Shown here piece by piece: positions 26,938 to 37,622 of a DNA stretch of 64,000 nt. The notes under the pieces are model-generated. The model made no database searches, was not told the DNA's origin, and worked only from the letters and a program-made list of their open reading frames with translations. The stretch covers positions 14,790,501 to 14,854,500 of the forward strand of contig OY821775.1 in assembly GCA_963682175.1 (NCBI GenBank), given 5' to 3'. The DNA is from Triglochin maritima. Lineage: Eukaryota > Streptophyta > Magnoliopsida > Alismatales > Juncaginaceae. The position numbers and the translations under genes were made by a program. The stretch's first letter is position 1. The number at the start of each line of letters is the position of its first letter.

Positions 26938-27465
26938 TTATTTTCCTATCTTTTTTTCTAAAGGTTCTTTCGATGGTTGTTTGTTAGGGGCCGGAAACCA
27001 CGTCCTTCCCACGTCCGCAAAATAGTGCCCACAACGTTGTTTTTGTCTCTTTCGACCAGGAACGGGGCGAGAATGGGAGGTTGGGGTACGAGCAGAATCG
27101 GAACCCGACCCGGTTTCCAGATCAAATTCTATGTTTTCTCGCTCTACATAATCATCAAGACATAAATTTTCGTTTTGTAATGTCATAATGTTTCTAATCA
27201 TGTATGCAGTTATGTCTTGTTTAACAGAGTCAGGAACTTTATCACAAGGTCTAGCATTGCTACCGGGTGTGTGTGCAAAATGTTGTTTGTGACGGGCTAT
27301 ACCACCTCTAGTTTCCTTACCACATAACTCACAGACAATGCAGTTTTTATCATTAGCACTAATGTAATGGGCAGTATTCTAACCAGTGTCATTTGTTCGG
27401 GTAGGTCTTAGGTCATCGTAACTCTCATGATGCACAGGGAGACTAGTGCCGGGTACGTAGACCAT
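26938..27465 (-). pseudogene. hAT transposase N-terminus with BED-type zinc finger
   Basis: From an ATG at 27465 the frame runs MVYVPGTSLPVHHESYDD. It meets an in-frame TAG at 27379-27381, where related transposases have Trp, then continues NCIVCELCGKETRGGIARHK, a BED-type C2H-rich finger used for terminal DNA binding. A basic stretch GRKRQKQR lies near the end. After it the frame shifts. A remnant of the next domain, SRFFYRCGISFN, resembles the start of DUF659 and can be read at about 26930-26880. The finger and its spacing are seen; DNA binding is family knowledge. Confidence 0.7.
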
Positions 27466-27925
27466 ATCTTAAAACTAGACTAATATAAAAATTTAGACTA
27501 ATATGAAAATAAAATACTAATTAATTTAATTCTAAAGAGAAGTTAGAAAGAGTGCACTTGATTTTGGCGGTTGAAGAATGAAGAACCGGATCAGAGACAT
27601 CACTTTCCAACTTCAAAACTAAGCACCAGACCGGAGACTTAATCGCGAAAACTTCATGATTAGGAAACTTGATGATTAGAAAAGAATTATGAAGAAGAAG
27701 AGAATGAGAGATTTGTGAAAAATGAAGAGGTTTGGAGGGTTTATATAGGATTTGGGGTAGTGGCAAACTTGTAATTTTTGAAAAAAGAAAAAAGGAGAGA
27801 GCCGTTGGACTCTCGCCTATTTCGCCCAGCTTTGCTGGGCGAAAGGTGGTGGTCGCCCAAGCAACCACCGCGACGGGCGGTCGCCTACCGCCTAAGAGAT
27901 TGCCTACGTGAACGTTGGAAACAAC

Positions 27926-28419
27926 ATTAAACACATTTCTAAATTCTAGATATCGTGATCAGAACTGGTTTCAGTTTGGCCAATCCATATTTTTGGTTAC
28001 CATTTGATATCCTATTTCTAAACCAAACATGAAAACTTAGATGCAAAAAGATAACAAAAATAATAAAGATAGAAATTGCAAACAAAAGAATAAATTAATT
28101 CGGCTTAGTTTAGGAATTAAGAGACTCCTAGCTAGTCATATATATTCTGTTTCAATGTTTTAACTTGAACCAAGATTAAGTTTTGGTTTCATGTCAGACG
28201 ATTTAATTACCTTAACCTTCAAGACTTGAACTTATAATATAGTCAAAGCTTAAACTTTAGGTTACAGTTTGTGAAGTTGAAAAACCTCTTCTCATTCACC
28301 TCTTTTCAACTACACACCTCTTTTCATTCACTTAAACCAAACAACTTAACAGACATACATTAAAACAACATTCGCACACACCTAAAGATAGATGAAAAGT
28401 TGATACCCAACAATTCACT
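27926..28419. other. AT-rich spacer
   Basis: This is spacer between the hAT element and the GRF gene. A short repeat CACCTCTTYTCATTCAC occurs about three times near 28285-28335. No gene is seen. Confidence 0.5.
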
Positions 28420-28917
28420 CTAAACAAGCATCTTTAAGAATAGAGCAACAAATAAAACACCAACCACAACAGCGAACATCTTGGCCTTCTTGACGACGAC
28501 CTTAAGCTCTTCAACATTCAGCTTCACTTCGCGAAGCAATGCATGCATCTCCCTGACCTTAACATTGAGATTCAAAAGCTCGTCCAAGCAATAGTCAATC
28601 TTAACATTAAACAAAATGAACTTCTCCATCTCTGATTTCCTCATGTTGTCGTCAAACCACCTAAAAAAGTCGTATGAATCTAAACTCTACAAAAAAACCA
28701 CATAAACAATTCATTGAACACCTGGTGGGCTACATTCAAGAAATACTACAACTGAATGGATAAGTTAAAGGAATACTTTGTAATCCCTAGGGCACACCCA
28801 GAAATGTCGACCGAGTGATGGTGGCTTGTTGAAAGTTTGGATTTTGGCTGGAAGACCACACGTGCATGTCGGGATCTCGGACCAGAGAATCGACCGCGAC
28901 TTGGTTGACGACGACAT
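28420..28917 (-). CDS. Small GRF-type zinc-finger protein with C-terminal membrane segment (2 exons)
   Basis: Two exons, 28777-28917 and 28420-28686, joined GT-AG, encode 135 aa from the ATG at 28917. The first exon carries a GRF-like zinc knuckle: PTCTCGLPAK, then LGRHFWVCPRDYK. Exon 2 continues SLDSYDFFRWFDDNM, then a helical, probably coiled-coil region (residues about 65-115). It ends with a hydrophobic segment AVVVGVLFVALFLKMLV. Many small plant GRF proteins have this order (finger, coiled coil, membrane tail); their function is largely unknown. The residue before DFFRW is Tyr (TAC), where the family normally has the last zinc-binding Cys (TGC). The gene otherwise looks intact and sits alone between transposons. 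Confidence 0.75.
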
Positions 28918-28939
28918 GCTTACTTCCACCTAAATGACC

Positions 28940-31208
28940 GACGAAGACAAATGTTGTAAGAATCGATGACCATCTAATTAAACAATGAAATTATCTACTT
29001 TTGCAGAATTAGAACAAAATAAGAAGTAGAACAAGCAAACCACAATTAGACCGGAGATTTGTAGTGGTTTGACAATCTAACTGGGTCCTAATTCTCTCTT
29101 ACAAGCTTCACTCGAACCACCAAACCCCGCTTGCGTGCCTTCATTGATCTGATCTCCAATCTGGACCGAGATCAAGTATTTACAAAGCAAGTTTGTGAAC
29201 AATCATCGCTAAATTTGATTCTCCTCTCACAAACCGAGAGGGAAGCTTTTTTCCGAAGCTTGTAGAACCTTGATGATTTTGGCAAATGAAAGTGGGAGTC
29301 ACAAAAACAACATTCTACACTTCAGGACACTTGAGTAGGATAGGAAATAGGAACACAAGTGGCGAGGTTTAAGTTTGAGCATGGGAAATGGAGCTTTGAT
29401 TGTGCAGGAGGTTTCTATCTAAGGAATGAATCAATAGGAGGTGTAAGAAATGTGTAAAACATAGGGAGCTTTCATGATGCTTTACAATACTTATGTGATT
29501 CTTGAATATGGAACTTGAAATCACGATCAAACACTCTAGACTCGAGCACACTTGGATATGAGATTGGAATTGATGCACACATGGTAAAAATTGGGCTTTG
29601 AGTGTGAAGAAATGGGAGCTTGAAAGTATTTGAGTTTCGGACACAAATGATATGAGTATAGAGATGGGTCTTGAAGTATAAAACTTATGAATGAACTCTT
29701 ATTTATAAGGTTTCAAGCTCAATTAGCCCTTTGCGAGAGTTGGTGGGATTTGGATCAATGAGAAATAAGATTTCACTTAAGATCAGACAAAAATCTGCAC
29801 ATCTTCGGTTGACCATTTGCCGAACGGTTGTCTGAAACAAAAAGGTAGGATTGGTCAATATAGAGGGTTCGAATAATCGAATAAGGTTTGGTTAACAGAT
29901 CACCAACTTCCAGTAACTTTTTCCATTTTTGACCAATTAAAGTTTGATTCACCGAGCGAGGTTCGATTCGCCGTTCCAATGTGGACAACAAGAATTGGTC
30001 AAGCACTGTTCAAACGATTTTGGTCGTTCAGATCAATTGTTTGTGTTTTAGCGCCAACGGTTGGAAATCAAATATTCGTTGTGAGTCCAACGACTATATT
30101 GACACGTGGAGAGAGTCATTACGCGCTATATGCCAAGAAGTAAACGGTTGACCGATATGAGATCGATCGTCCGAAGATGGACAAGGCAAATGGACTTTAA
30201 GACAAATACGAATGTGACTGTTGGAGTAAAATCCAAAACTGGTCCAAGGGGATTCGGTCGTCCGAGTGGACAATTCTAGCGAGTATTCTAACAGATACTG
30301 ATAAGATGATTTCGGTCATTCATTAGATGTTCGGTTATCCGAACATGACTGGGACAAAATTATAGTGCTCAAGTTTACATTTGATCTTGTGAACTCAATA
30401 AGTAGAAAATTAGAAGTCTTGGTTCAAAGTTTTGTTATAATCTTGAGTTTTTGTCTCAATGCTCATTTCTTCATAATTTTGATTAACCTATCAAAATGAT
30501 TTGTAAGTATATATGCAATGCATGTAATCATGTTTGCACACTTTTATTGACTAGATTGATTGATTAAGATTAATTTGATTAATCATCAAAACCAACAAAT
30601 TTTACCATTAAGTTAAAGTTATGAGTATCCTAGACAAATAACACGAAAGAGTAAAAAAATTAACGGTTAGAATGTGAAATGTAACGATTATTTAAAGCTA
30701 ATGGGTGAAAAGTTTTACAGATTCGAAGTTTAGAGGGGTTAAGTGTTATTTTGAAAGTTCACGGGGTTAGAGGTTTTGACCCACAGTTCAAGAGAGTTAT
30801 ATATAATTTACCCAAAAAAATTTGAGCGAAAAAAGTCAAATAAAATAACATTATTTTACTTTTCTCTTGAGAAAATCTCGAGATCCGAAATGAAAATAGA
30901 CTTCGACGGTGACTGTACAAGGCTTGTGGAGCTGCGTGACTCTTGTAAATATCGTCCAAGAAAATCGCCTTGTATGACTTGAGTGACCCTTGTACAGTTG
31001 TACACCTCGAAGAAAATCTTGTATGCTTCGAAGAAACGAAGCTTCACCACATTAATATCGTCCAAGAAAATCTCCTTAATAGAAATTTGTTAACAAAATA
31101 TATGCAAATGAAAGGAAACTTCGTTGTTGACTCGTGGTCGTGGACGTCCACATACTTCCAGATATTATTACTCAAGAGGAGAAGTGGTAGTGAGGTGACC
31201 AGGAAAGG
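28940..31208 (+). repeat. Segmental duplication, unit 4 (upstream of ARO-like copy D)
   Basis: 28940-29300 matches 14910-15270. 30050-31208 matches 15300-16341 and, in part, 23380-24285. 29300-30050 is extra relative to unit 1. Degenerate GGTTGACCG/TTCGACCG-like strings are scattered through 29800-30270, reminiscent of the palindrome arrays in the LTRs. No gene is recognised. Confidence 0.65.
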
Positions 31209-33569
31209 ATGGAAGCCAAAGAAACGAATCATCCCTCCTCCAATCCCTTGTCGTCGAGATCAACAAATTCAGAGGAACAAAAGGATGAAGAAGGTGGACG
31301 GGAGCAAGACATCTCAGCACATGATGGTCAAGAGAGCAATTCCGAAGCGTCCTTGTGTTCTACTCCTGTCCTTTCATCGTTTGCTTCCTACGACATGGCT
31401 GATAAGCGCTTCGAGTGCGAAGTTGATGAGATCCCAGACTTTGACTACCTCTCCCTCTCCTCCCGTTGGATCTCTCGTAAAGACGTTTTCGGTTCCTACT
31501 CGTCATCATGGAGGTTTGTGTTTATTTCTCTAGTCCAGGTGAACAAATTTGTTTGTAATTTATAGTGATTAGAAACGTCATATTCTTACCGTCCTACACA
31601 TGAAAAAAATAAGCTGAACGTTTATAAGATTGCTAAACCTTAATTGCTAATGTTTGTATGTAAAATCATCTGATTGAGTATGGTTTCTTATCATTCACTT
31701 TGCAGAGGCGATGGAAACATCCAATTTATATATACGATCTGAAATTTTCACATGCCTTGAATTTATTTAAATAAGTCGTTTATAAGTGAGCTAGTACTAA
31801 ATCTGAAATTTAAGTATAATTCTCTGTTCACATGATCGCACCAATTTTTATCACTTGACACAAATTTCAAACAATTTCAAATTTTTATGTCACTTTGAGT
31901 TCCAATCATTTTCACCTATTTGGATTAACATATCAATTTAAGTGACGTGGTTAAAATTACCATAATGATTTATTATAGATAGAATATTTTTTCTTTCTAT
32001 CGTTTAGTGTCCAAAGTTTGTGCAACATATAGCAATGTATATATGGATGTTTAACAACAACAAAGATTTTCATTTACGTAACTAAAATTCTTAAGAATTT
32101 AGTCAAAACAAGTTCACCAAATTTTGGTCTTTACAGATCCTCCTGGGCAGTAACAGGAAGGAGAGAGGAGGAGAATCACACAGAGATCTCTCACCCTCTA
32201 CGCCTAGCACAGAGAATTCGCAATGCAGCCAACGAAGCAGAGGTCTTTAAAGAAGAGTGTTTAGTTCTTGCAAAGTTCTCGGACGAAGTGACCGACCACC
32301 TTCGGTCGATTTCTCAACTCGTAGTGTCCAACCATTATCTTAGCAATTATCATGGCCTTGGCCAAGTTCTGTTCAACGGCACTGCTTCCCTTAAGCTTGC
32401 TTTGGAGCTCTTATTACGTTGCGGGAGCAGCAAAATCACCCGCCTCCGTCGCAACATCATCAAAATCGACTACAAGGATTTCCAAACGTGCAAATATCAC
32501 TTCGAGTTTACCATAGAACATGTGAAGTGGCTCGTCTCCATTTTATCGGCCATTGTGTCGAACAAAGTGCCGAACATTGAACTCGATGTTGAAAACATCA
32601 TAACTCACTGGTTACAAAATCAAATTTCAGTTCTGAACGCAGATGACTCCGAACACTCTGACTGTGTCACGGTAGTCAACGTTCTTAGGGATCTCGCCAG
32701 AGAAAATGAGAAAAACAAGCAATTAATCGTGAACGAGGGTGCCGTCCCAGCCCTGCTCAATGTCCTCAAAAGGCGATCTTTTGAATCCCAATTCCCAGCA
32801 ATTTCCACGCTTGTGACTCTTGAAAGCCACTACGAGAGTATTCCTACGATTGTCTTTGTGGATTCTTTGCCTGTCATCGTCGACCTTCTCTCCAATAGCT
32901 CGGAGGCAATGCAGATTGAAGCCGCTTCTTTCATTGCTCTGCTTGCCGGTCGACCCAGCCTAGCTGAAGGTTTTTGGGAATTAGACACAGTGCCTCCTTT
33001 CATGCAGTTTCTGTTGAAATCAAACAGCAATAATTGTTCCATATCATACGCTGAGATAATCCTGGGCTTGTCCTACTTGTCGGAAGCTCACTACTTTAGC
33101 AGCATGCAGATAATGATGAACAATGGCATACCATTTTTACTGAAGTTAATCGAGAAAGAGTCCGGAGACCTAAAATATTACTGCACCGAGATATTGCGGA
33201 ACATCATTGGCTTTGTTAGTAACTACAGATCATTATTCTTAAGGGATTTCCACAAAATACGACAAGCATTATTTGGGGAGTTTCTCATGATCGTGGAAAA
33301 TGTTGAAGTTGACTCCAAGTCGAGAAGTGATGCGATTCAAATCTTGCAATCTTGGAAGCATTATTTGTAATTTTTTGGCTGGTGAAGTGATAACTATTCT
33401 AGTGAGGCAACTTGATGATAAAAACAAAAACTTTGTGGCAGAGGTGGTCCAATTGCTAATGCTTTTGAATCTCGTTAAAATGCAAAACACTCGTGAGATT
33501 TACATGACAATCAGGAACTTCAAGGGTGGCGCGTTATTTGAGAGACTAGTGGATTCGAAAGAATTTTAG
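31209..33569 (+). CDS. ARO-like armadillo-repeat gene, copy D (most complete; 3' end broken)
   Basis: Exon 1 is 31209-31513 and exon 2 starts at 32137 after TTTACAG. The joined frame is 512 aa, ending at 33370. Exon 1 encodes MEAKETNHPSSNPLSS and IPDFDYLSLSSRWISRKDVFG. Exon 2 gives AVTGRREEEN, RNAANEAEVFKEECLVLAKF, LKLALELLLRCGS, NEGAVPALLNVLKRR, and armadillo-like helices through LAGRPSLAEGFWELDTVPPF and GIPFLLKLIEKESGD. Plant ARO proteins have this N-terminal domain plus armadillo layout and act in polarised tip growth; that role here is inference. Relative to copy B, sequence near 33350 is rearranged and a stop follows KHYL. The lost tail (GEVITILVRQL to FERLVDS) is still readable out of frame to 33569. 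It may be a shortened gene or a recent pseudogene. Confidence 0.6.
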
Positions 33570-33814
33570 TCTCATCTAGCAAACTTCTTTGAAATGTTAA
33601 TAGTCTCTCATCTATTCATCAGTAGGTCGAAAAATGCCGGATTGATTCCGAGGGTTTTAATGGCGGAACCAAACCGTTATTAGCACAAGCATCAAAACGC
33701 TGAAGGAGTAAATCTTATGAGAAATAAATTTGTCGCACTTGGGAGGCTTCGCGACTCTTCGATTATTTAGTTTTTTTTTTAAATCTTAATGTTTTCATGA
33801 ATTCTACATACTCT
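33570..33814. other. 3' flank of ARO-like copy D
   Basis: It matches the flank of copy B (from about 21750) for roughly 200 bases. No gene is seen. Confidence 0.6.
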
Positions 33815-34249
33815 TTACTTGTTAGATCATAACCATTGCTTACTGTTCTTAATTGTGCTTAGGGGAGGTTTAGTGATGGTTTGAGATGGACGGCTGAGAT
33901 CGAGTGGGAGTTTAGTATATAAAGGTTGGTTTTACTCTCTCTCTCTCCCGATCGTATCTCTCTCACTCACTCTCTCTCTCTAGACTTGTTCTCTCCGCAG
34001 CTAGTGAAGGACCAGTGTCGTGGGTGAGCGAAGAGCTCGCGGGTCGCAGTTGGAGTCGCCGGAGGAGCGAGGATCGTCGTTGCGAGAGGTTTCGCGAGGA
34101 AGCGCCCGTCGTTGTTTCTTCGAAGGCTTCTTCAAGCCTTAAAGTATGTCAAATTTGCTTTCAAGCTCACCTATTGTTAGTGTGGGAGTGTGAGCAGTCG
34201 ACGGTAGGCCGATTGGCTCGTTGGACCTGCACAGCAGTTTCTGAACTAT

Positions 34250-34770
34250 AAACGGTTGACCGGTGTTTTGGTTCGGTCGACCGGTTATAGTGTTTTTGGG
34301 CGAAATCCCTCGCACCGGTCGAACGATACCTTCATGGTGGTCGACCGGTGGTACAATTCTATCGAGGAATTGAGGCTCTGGGTATTTTCGGTTGAACGGG
34401 ACCCCTTTGCCGGTCGACCGAAAGTACTGTCGAATGTCGGTTGGGGCGTTGACCACCTAAACGGTCGACCGCCTGTTTGACTTGTTCGACCGACGTTTAA
34501 GTTAACTTATTGGCCGGTCGGCCGGAAGTGCGGTTTCGGTCGACCGTGTAGTGTGGACTGTTGGTGAGTCCTACTGGTGGTTTTCGGTCGACCGGAGATT
34601 CTGGGTCGTCCGACCGTTCGAACTTGTTTTGCGAAAATGAATTTCTACTGGCGTTATTCGGTCGACCGGGCTTTCCTTGCCGTTCGACCGATTGGCGGGT
34701 TTTTCGGTTGGGTCAGTTCTCTGGGTGAGGATCGGTCGACCGGAAGACAGTTTTTGTTCGACCGTTTTGC
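34250..34770. repeat. CGGTCGACCG palindrome array in LTR copy 2
   Basis: About seven exact CGGTCGACCG copies lie among half-sites (TTCGACCG) and variants. Full sites and half-sites often alternate about 20 bases apart. Confidence 0.85.
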
Positions 34771-34902
34771 ACTGTTTTGGTGCAGTTGTGTTTACTATTG
34801 ATTTGCTAGAAGGCGACGGGTTCACCGGCCCTTTTGGGGCGACGGACGGACAGGCCGACCCTATAGTAATTAGTAGTAACACGTGGAGGGGGATTGTTTT
34901 GC

Positions 34903-35062
34903 CGTGGCTCCGGCGAATGAGGCAAAGCCGTGGCTCCGACGATAGATGCAAAACCGTGGCTCCGGTAACATTGAGGCAAAGTCGTGGCTCCGGCGAATGA
35001 GGCATGTTTTACTAGTCGCCGTGGCTCCGGCAAGTTGATGCAAAACCGTGGCTCCGGTAACA
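34903..35062 (+). repeat. Short CCGTGGCTCCGG array in LTR copy 2
   Basis: Six units of the 27-bp family, the inverse of the units at 17755-18085, show that the array varies in copy number between LTR copies. Confidence 0.8.
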
Positions 35063-36119
35063 CTGATGCAAGAAGAGGGTTGTTTGGCCGTGATTTGACC
35101 GGCGGTGCCTTGTGTGCACGAGTGTTGGTGGGGTTGGGGTGAGAGGACCCTTGAGACCCAGGTTGTTGTTTTAGGCTGTGGCCGGGAGAGAGGTCCCTGG
35201 AACTTAGCGGGTGTTTCAGTTGTGACTTTTATGTTTCATTGCATATTTCATTATTGTCCAGATATGTGTTAGGGTTTGGCATACTGGGTTTCCTCTGGAA
35301 ACTCAGGCATTCATTGTCTGCTTTCAGGCCGAGAGCGACGTTAGGCGGGTGGTGACAGCGGAGGGAGCACTCGGGACGGGATCCTGCTTTCCTTATCTTT
35401 TGAGGTGGTTGTGATTACTTGTGTATTTTTATGTATATGATCTTTTGATGTAATCACATTCTTTTGTAAACTCGTTCACATATATATATTATATGTTGGT
35501 GCACCGGTGTGTGTAATTCTTTCGTAATGTCCTCGTTGATTGTATGATTTAAATTTGAAATTTTCCGCTGTGTTTGAGGACGTTACATTACTTGTACGAA
35601 ATTATGTATTGTTTATACATACCATCTTCTTGTACTGGTTTGTTAGAACATAATCCTAATTAGTTAGTCTAATTGGATTTTGTTGCTAACCCTAATCCTT
35701 GAGATATTTTGTTTGGTTGAAGGCTTCTGATTGACTGAGGTAGGGTGAGGTGTCTTGGTGTGATTTGTTGGGTGTGAGGTGAGTAGGTTTAAAAGCCAAA
35801 ACTCATCTCCCTTTCCTTTTCTTCTCTCTCACACTCTCACAAATTTGTCTCCCTATCAGAGTGTTGGTGTGATGGAGTGAACGACGGAGAAGAAGAAGAA
35901 GATTTAGTGAGGTTGTCGGTGTTTGTGATCGTCGGTTGAGCACGGGAAGTTCACCGGAGAAGAGCTTTTGCAAGGAGATGATCATCGTGGTACTTCAAAG
36001 GTTTCTTCAAACCTTCACGGTATGTCAAGCTTCGATTTAAGACTCACCCAATGTGTGTGAGTGGTGATTTTAGTCGACGGTAGGCCGATAGGCTCGTTGG
36101 AGATAAACGTGCAGCAGAA

Positions 36120-36975
36120 TGTCTGCTGAGAACGGTCGACCGGCTGGTGCAGTGGTCGACCGTTGCTCGTGTTTGTGCAAGAGTTTTGTCTTGCACCGGT
36201 CGAAAGATTACTTGGGCGGTCGACCATTTAAGCATAGTAGGCAAGCTCTAGGTGTGTTTGGTCGACCGGGGCCCCTTTGCCGTTCGACTGAATGCACTGT
36301 TGTAAGTCGGTTGGGGGAATAGATCATCTAAACGGTCGACCGCCTTCTTGATCTGTTCGACCGATTGTATATGTAGCCAACTCGGTTGGGGCCTAGACCA
36401 CTAAACGGTCGACTGCCTTTATGATTGTTCGACCGATGTTTGCTGGACTGGTCTGGATTTGGTGTGGACTGTCTTAACGGTCGACTGCCAGTTGATTTTT
36501 GTCCGACCGATGACTTAAGTTGACTTAAACCCTGTTTGACCAGTGTGATGTGGTTCGACCGGTGTGACTTAGCAAGAACGTAGGAAGTCCTTGTTATTTT
36601 CGGTCGACCGGGCCCTTTTGCCGTTTGACCGTTGGGACATTCATTTGTTAGTTTGGTGGCGTAGACCCTTTTAGCGGTCGACCGCCTGAGACCTTTAGTT
36701 CAACCGATTGGTCGTTTTGTTAGTTTGACCTGGGAGGTGACCTTCTAAACGGTCGACCGACCCTGACCTTGGTTCGACCGATTGCTATTGTGTTGTTGGT
36801 GTTATGACGTAGACCTTCTAAACGGTCGACCGCGTGTGACTTTTGTTCGACCGTTGGTCGTTTTGTCAGTTGAGAGTGTTCGACCGATGGTATGTCGGTC
36901 GAGGCACTTGCCTGGTTCTGGAGAGAACCGATCGACCGATACTCTTGGTTCGGTCGACCGTTGTTGCTCTGTTTT
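36120..36975. repeat. CGGTCGACCG palindrome array in LTR copy 3
   Basis: About seven exact palindromes and many half-sites occur in a longer array than in copy 2. Locally it shows a period of about 55-65 bases of the type AACGGTCGACCGCC followed by GTTCGACCGATTG. Confidence 0.85.
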
Positions 36976-37064
36976 GCACTTGTGAGGTGCATTTGTGTTG
37001 CCGTCCTTGTGAGGCAGGTTGTTGGTTGACGTTTTTCTGGAAAATGTGCCTGGTGTGCACGGGT

Positions 37065-37400
37065 GTTACGACGGTTGGGTGAAATAGCTCTGGAGCCCCT
37101 AACTGTTTGTGTGTAGCTGTGGTTGGGTGAAAAATCCTTGAAGCCCAGTTTGTGTGATACGATGGTTGGGTGAAAGAGCCCTGGAGTCCCGTAGAGCGTT
37201 CAGGTTGGGTGAAAAAGCTCTAGAGCCTGGGCATGGACCGCGTGATAGGGGATTGGGTGAAAAAGTCCTGGAGCACTGGTCTTGAGTTGTGATAGTTGTG
37301 GTTGGGTGAAAGAGCCCTGAAGCCCAGCTTGGCGACGATGTTGTGTGCACTGTTGAGTGTTGTTGTGGTTGGGTGAAAGAGCCCTGGAGCCCAGCCTTGG
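37065..37400 (+). repeat. GGTTGGGTGAAAGAGCCCTG tandem array in LTR copy 3
   Basis: Seven units of about 45-55 bases each contain GGTTGGGTGAAAGAGCCCTG or a close variant. Copy 2 has a single unit at about 35130. This array has replaced the 27-bp array that copies 1 and 2 carry at the same place. Confidence 0.8.
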
Positions 37401-37622
37401 GTTTGTGTTTTTTCTATGGATAGAATTGCATGCTATGATTGTTGTATCATGTTCATATATGTGTTAGGGGTTTGGCATACGGGGTTTCCTTCTGGAAACT
37501 CAGGCATCGTTGCACATTTACTTTTCACGCCGGGAGCGGCGTTAGAGGGTTGTGACCGTGGAGGAGCATATCTGGGACGTGATCCTACTTTTCCTTTTTG
37601 GAGGTTGTAGTGATTACATGTA

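Larger units (their letters stand above)
25482..27917 (-). mobile_element. hAT transposon, internally deleted, with 11-bp TIRs and 8-bp TSD GAAACAAC
   Basis: The left terminus CAATGTTCACG (25482-25492) and the inverse of the right terminus, CAACGTTCACG, differ at one base. GAAACAAC flanks both ends exactly (25474-25481 and 27918-27925). GGCG/CGCC-rich subterminal motifs lie inside each end. The transposase is on the minus strand in two blocks (27465-26938 and 26826-25846), and most of the middle of the protein is absent. Intact ends mean it could be moved by a related transposase, but it cannot encode a full one. Confidence 0.9.
33820..35587 (+). mobile_element. Solo gypsy-type LTR, copy 2, TSD TTACT
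   Basis: The element begins TGTTAG and ends GGACGTTACA. TTACT flanks it exactly (33815-33819 and 35588-35592), the 5-bp duplication of LTR-element integration. No internal region is present, so this is a solo LTR. TATATAAAG at 33916 followed by a CT-rich leader looks like its promoter. Downstream come the palindrome array (34250-34770), one GGGGTGAGAGGACCC-like unit and the 27-bp array in reverse (34903-35062). The ends resemble those of the LTR at 57650-59357, which follows a gypsy integrase, so a chromovirus-like gypsy origin is inferred. Confidence 0.88.
35641..37622 (+). mobile_element. Gypsy-type LTR, copy 3, left part (continues at 44974-45135)
   Basis: It starts TGTTAGAACATAATCC and follows copy 2 through leader and palindrome array. 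It is interrupted at 37622 by the gag-only element and resumes at 44974 with TATTTCTTTATAGTC, as in copy 2 (GTATATGATCTTTTGATG). The left flank CTTCTTGTACTGGT equals the 3' flank of ARO-like copy B at about 21940, so it landed in a copy of that flank. The last ten bases and the right target duplication are missing. Confidence 0.8.

Noticed and set aside
18240..36975. Resemblance of the palindrome arrays to a CRISPR array
   Set aside because: The repeats are only about 10 bp, irregularly spaced, degenerate and inside plant LTRs. There are no uniform spacers and no cas genes.
33820..37622. LTR copies 2 and 3 as the two LTRs of one element
   Set aside because: Only 53 bases of gene-flank sequence lie between them and copy 2 has its own exact TSD, so they are independent insertions.
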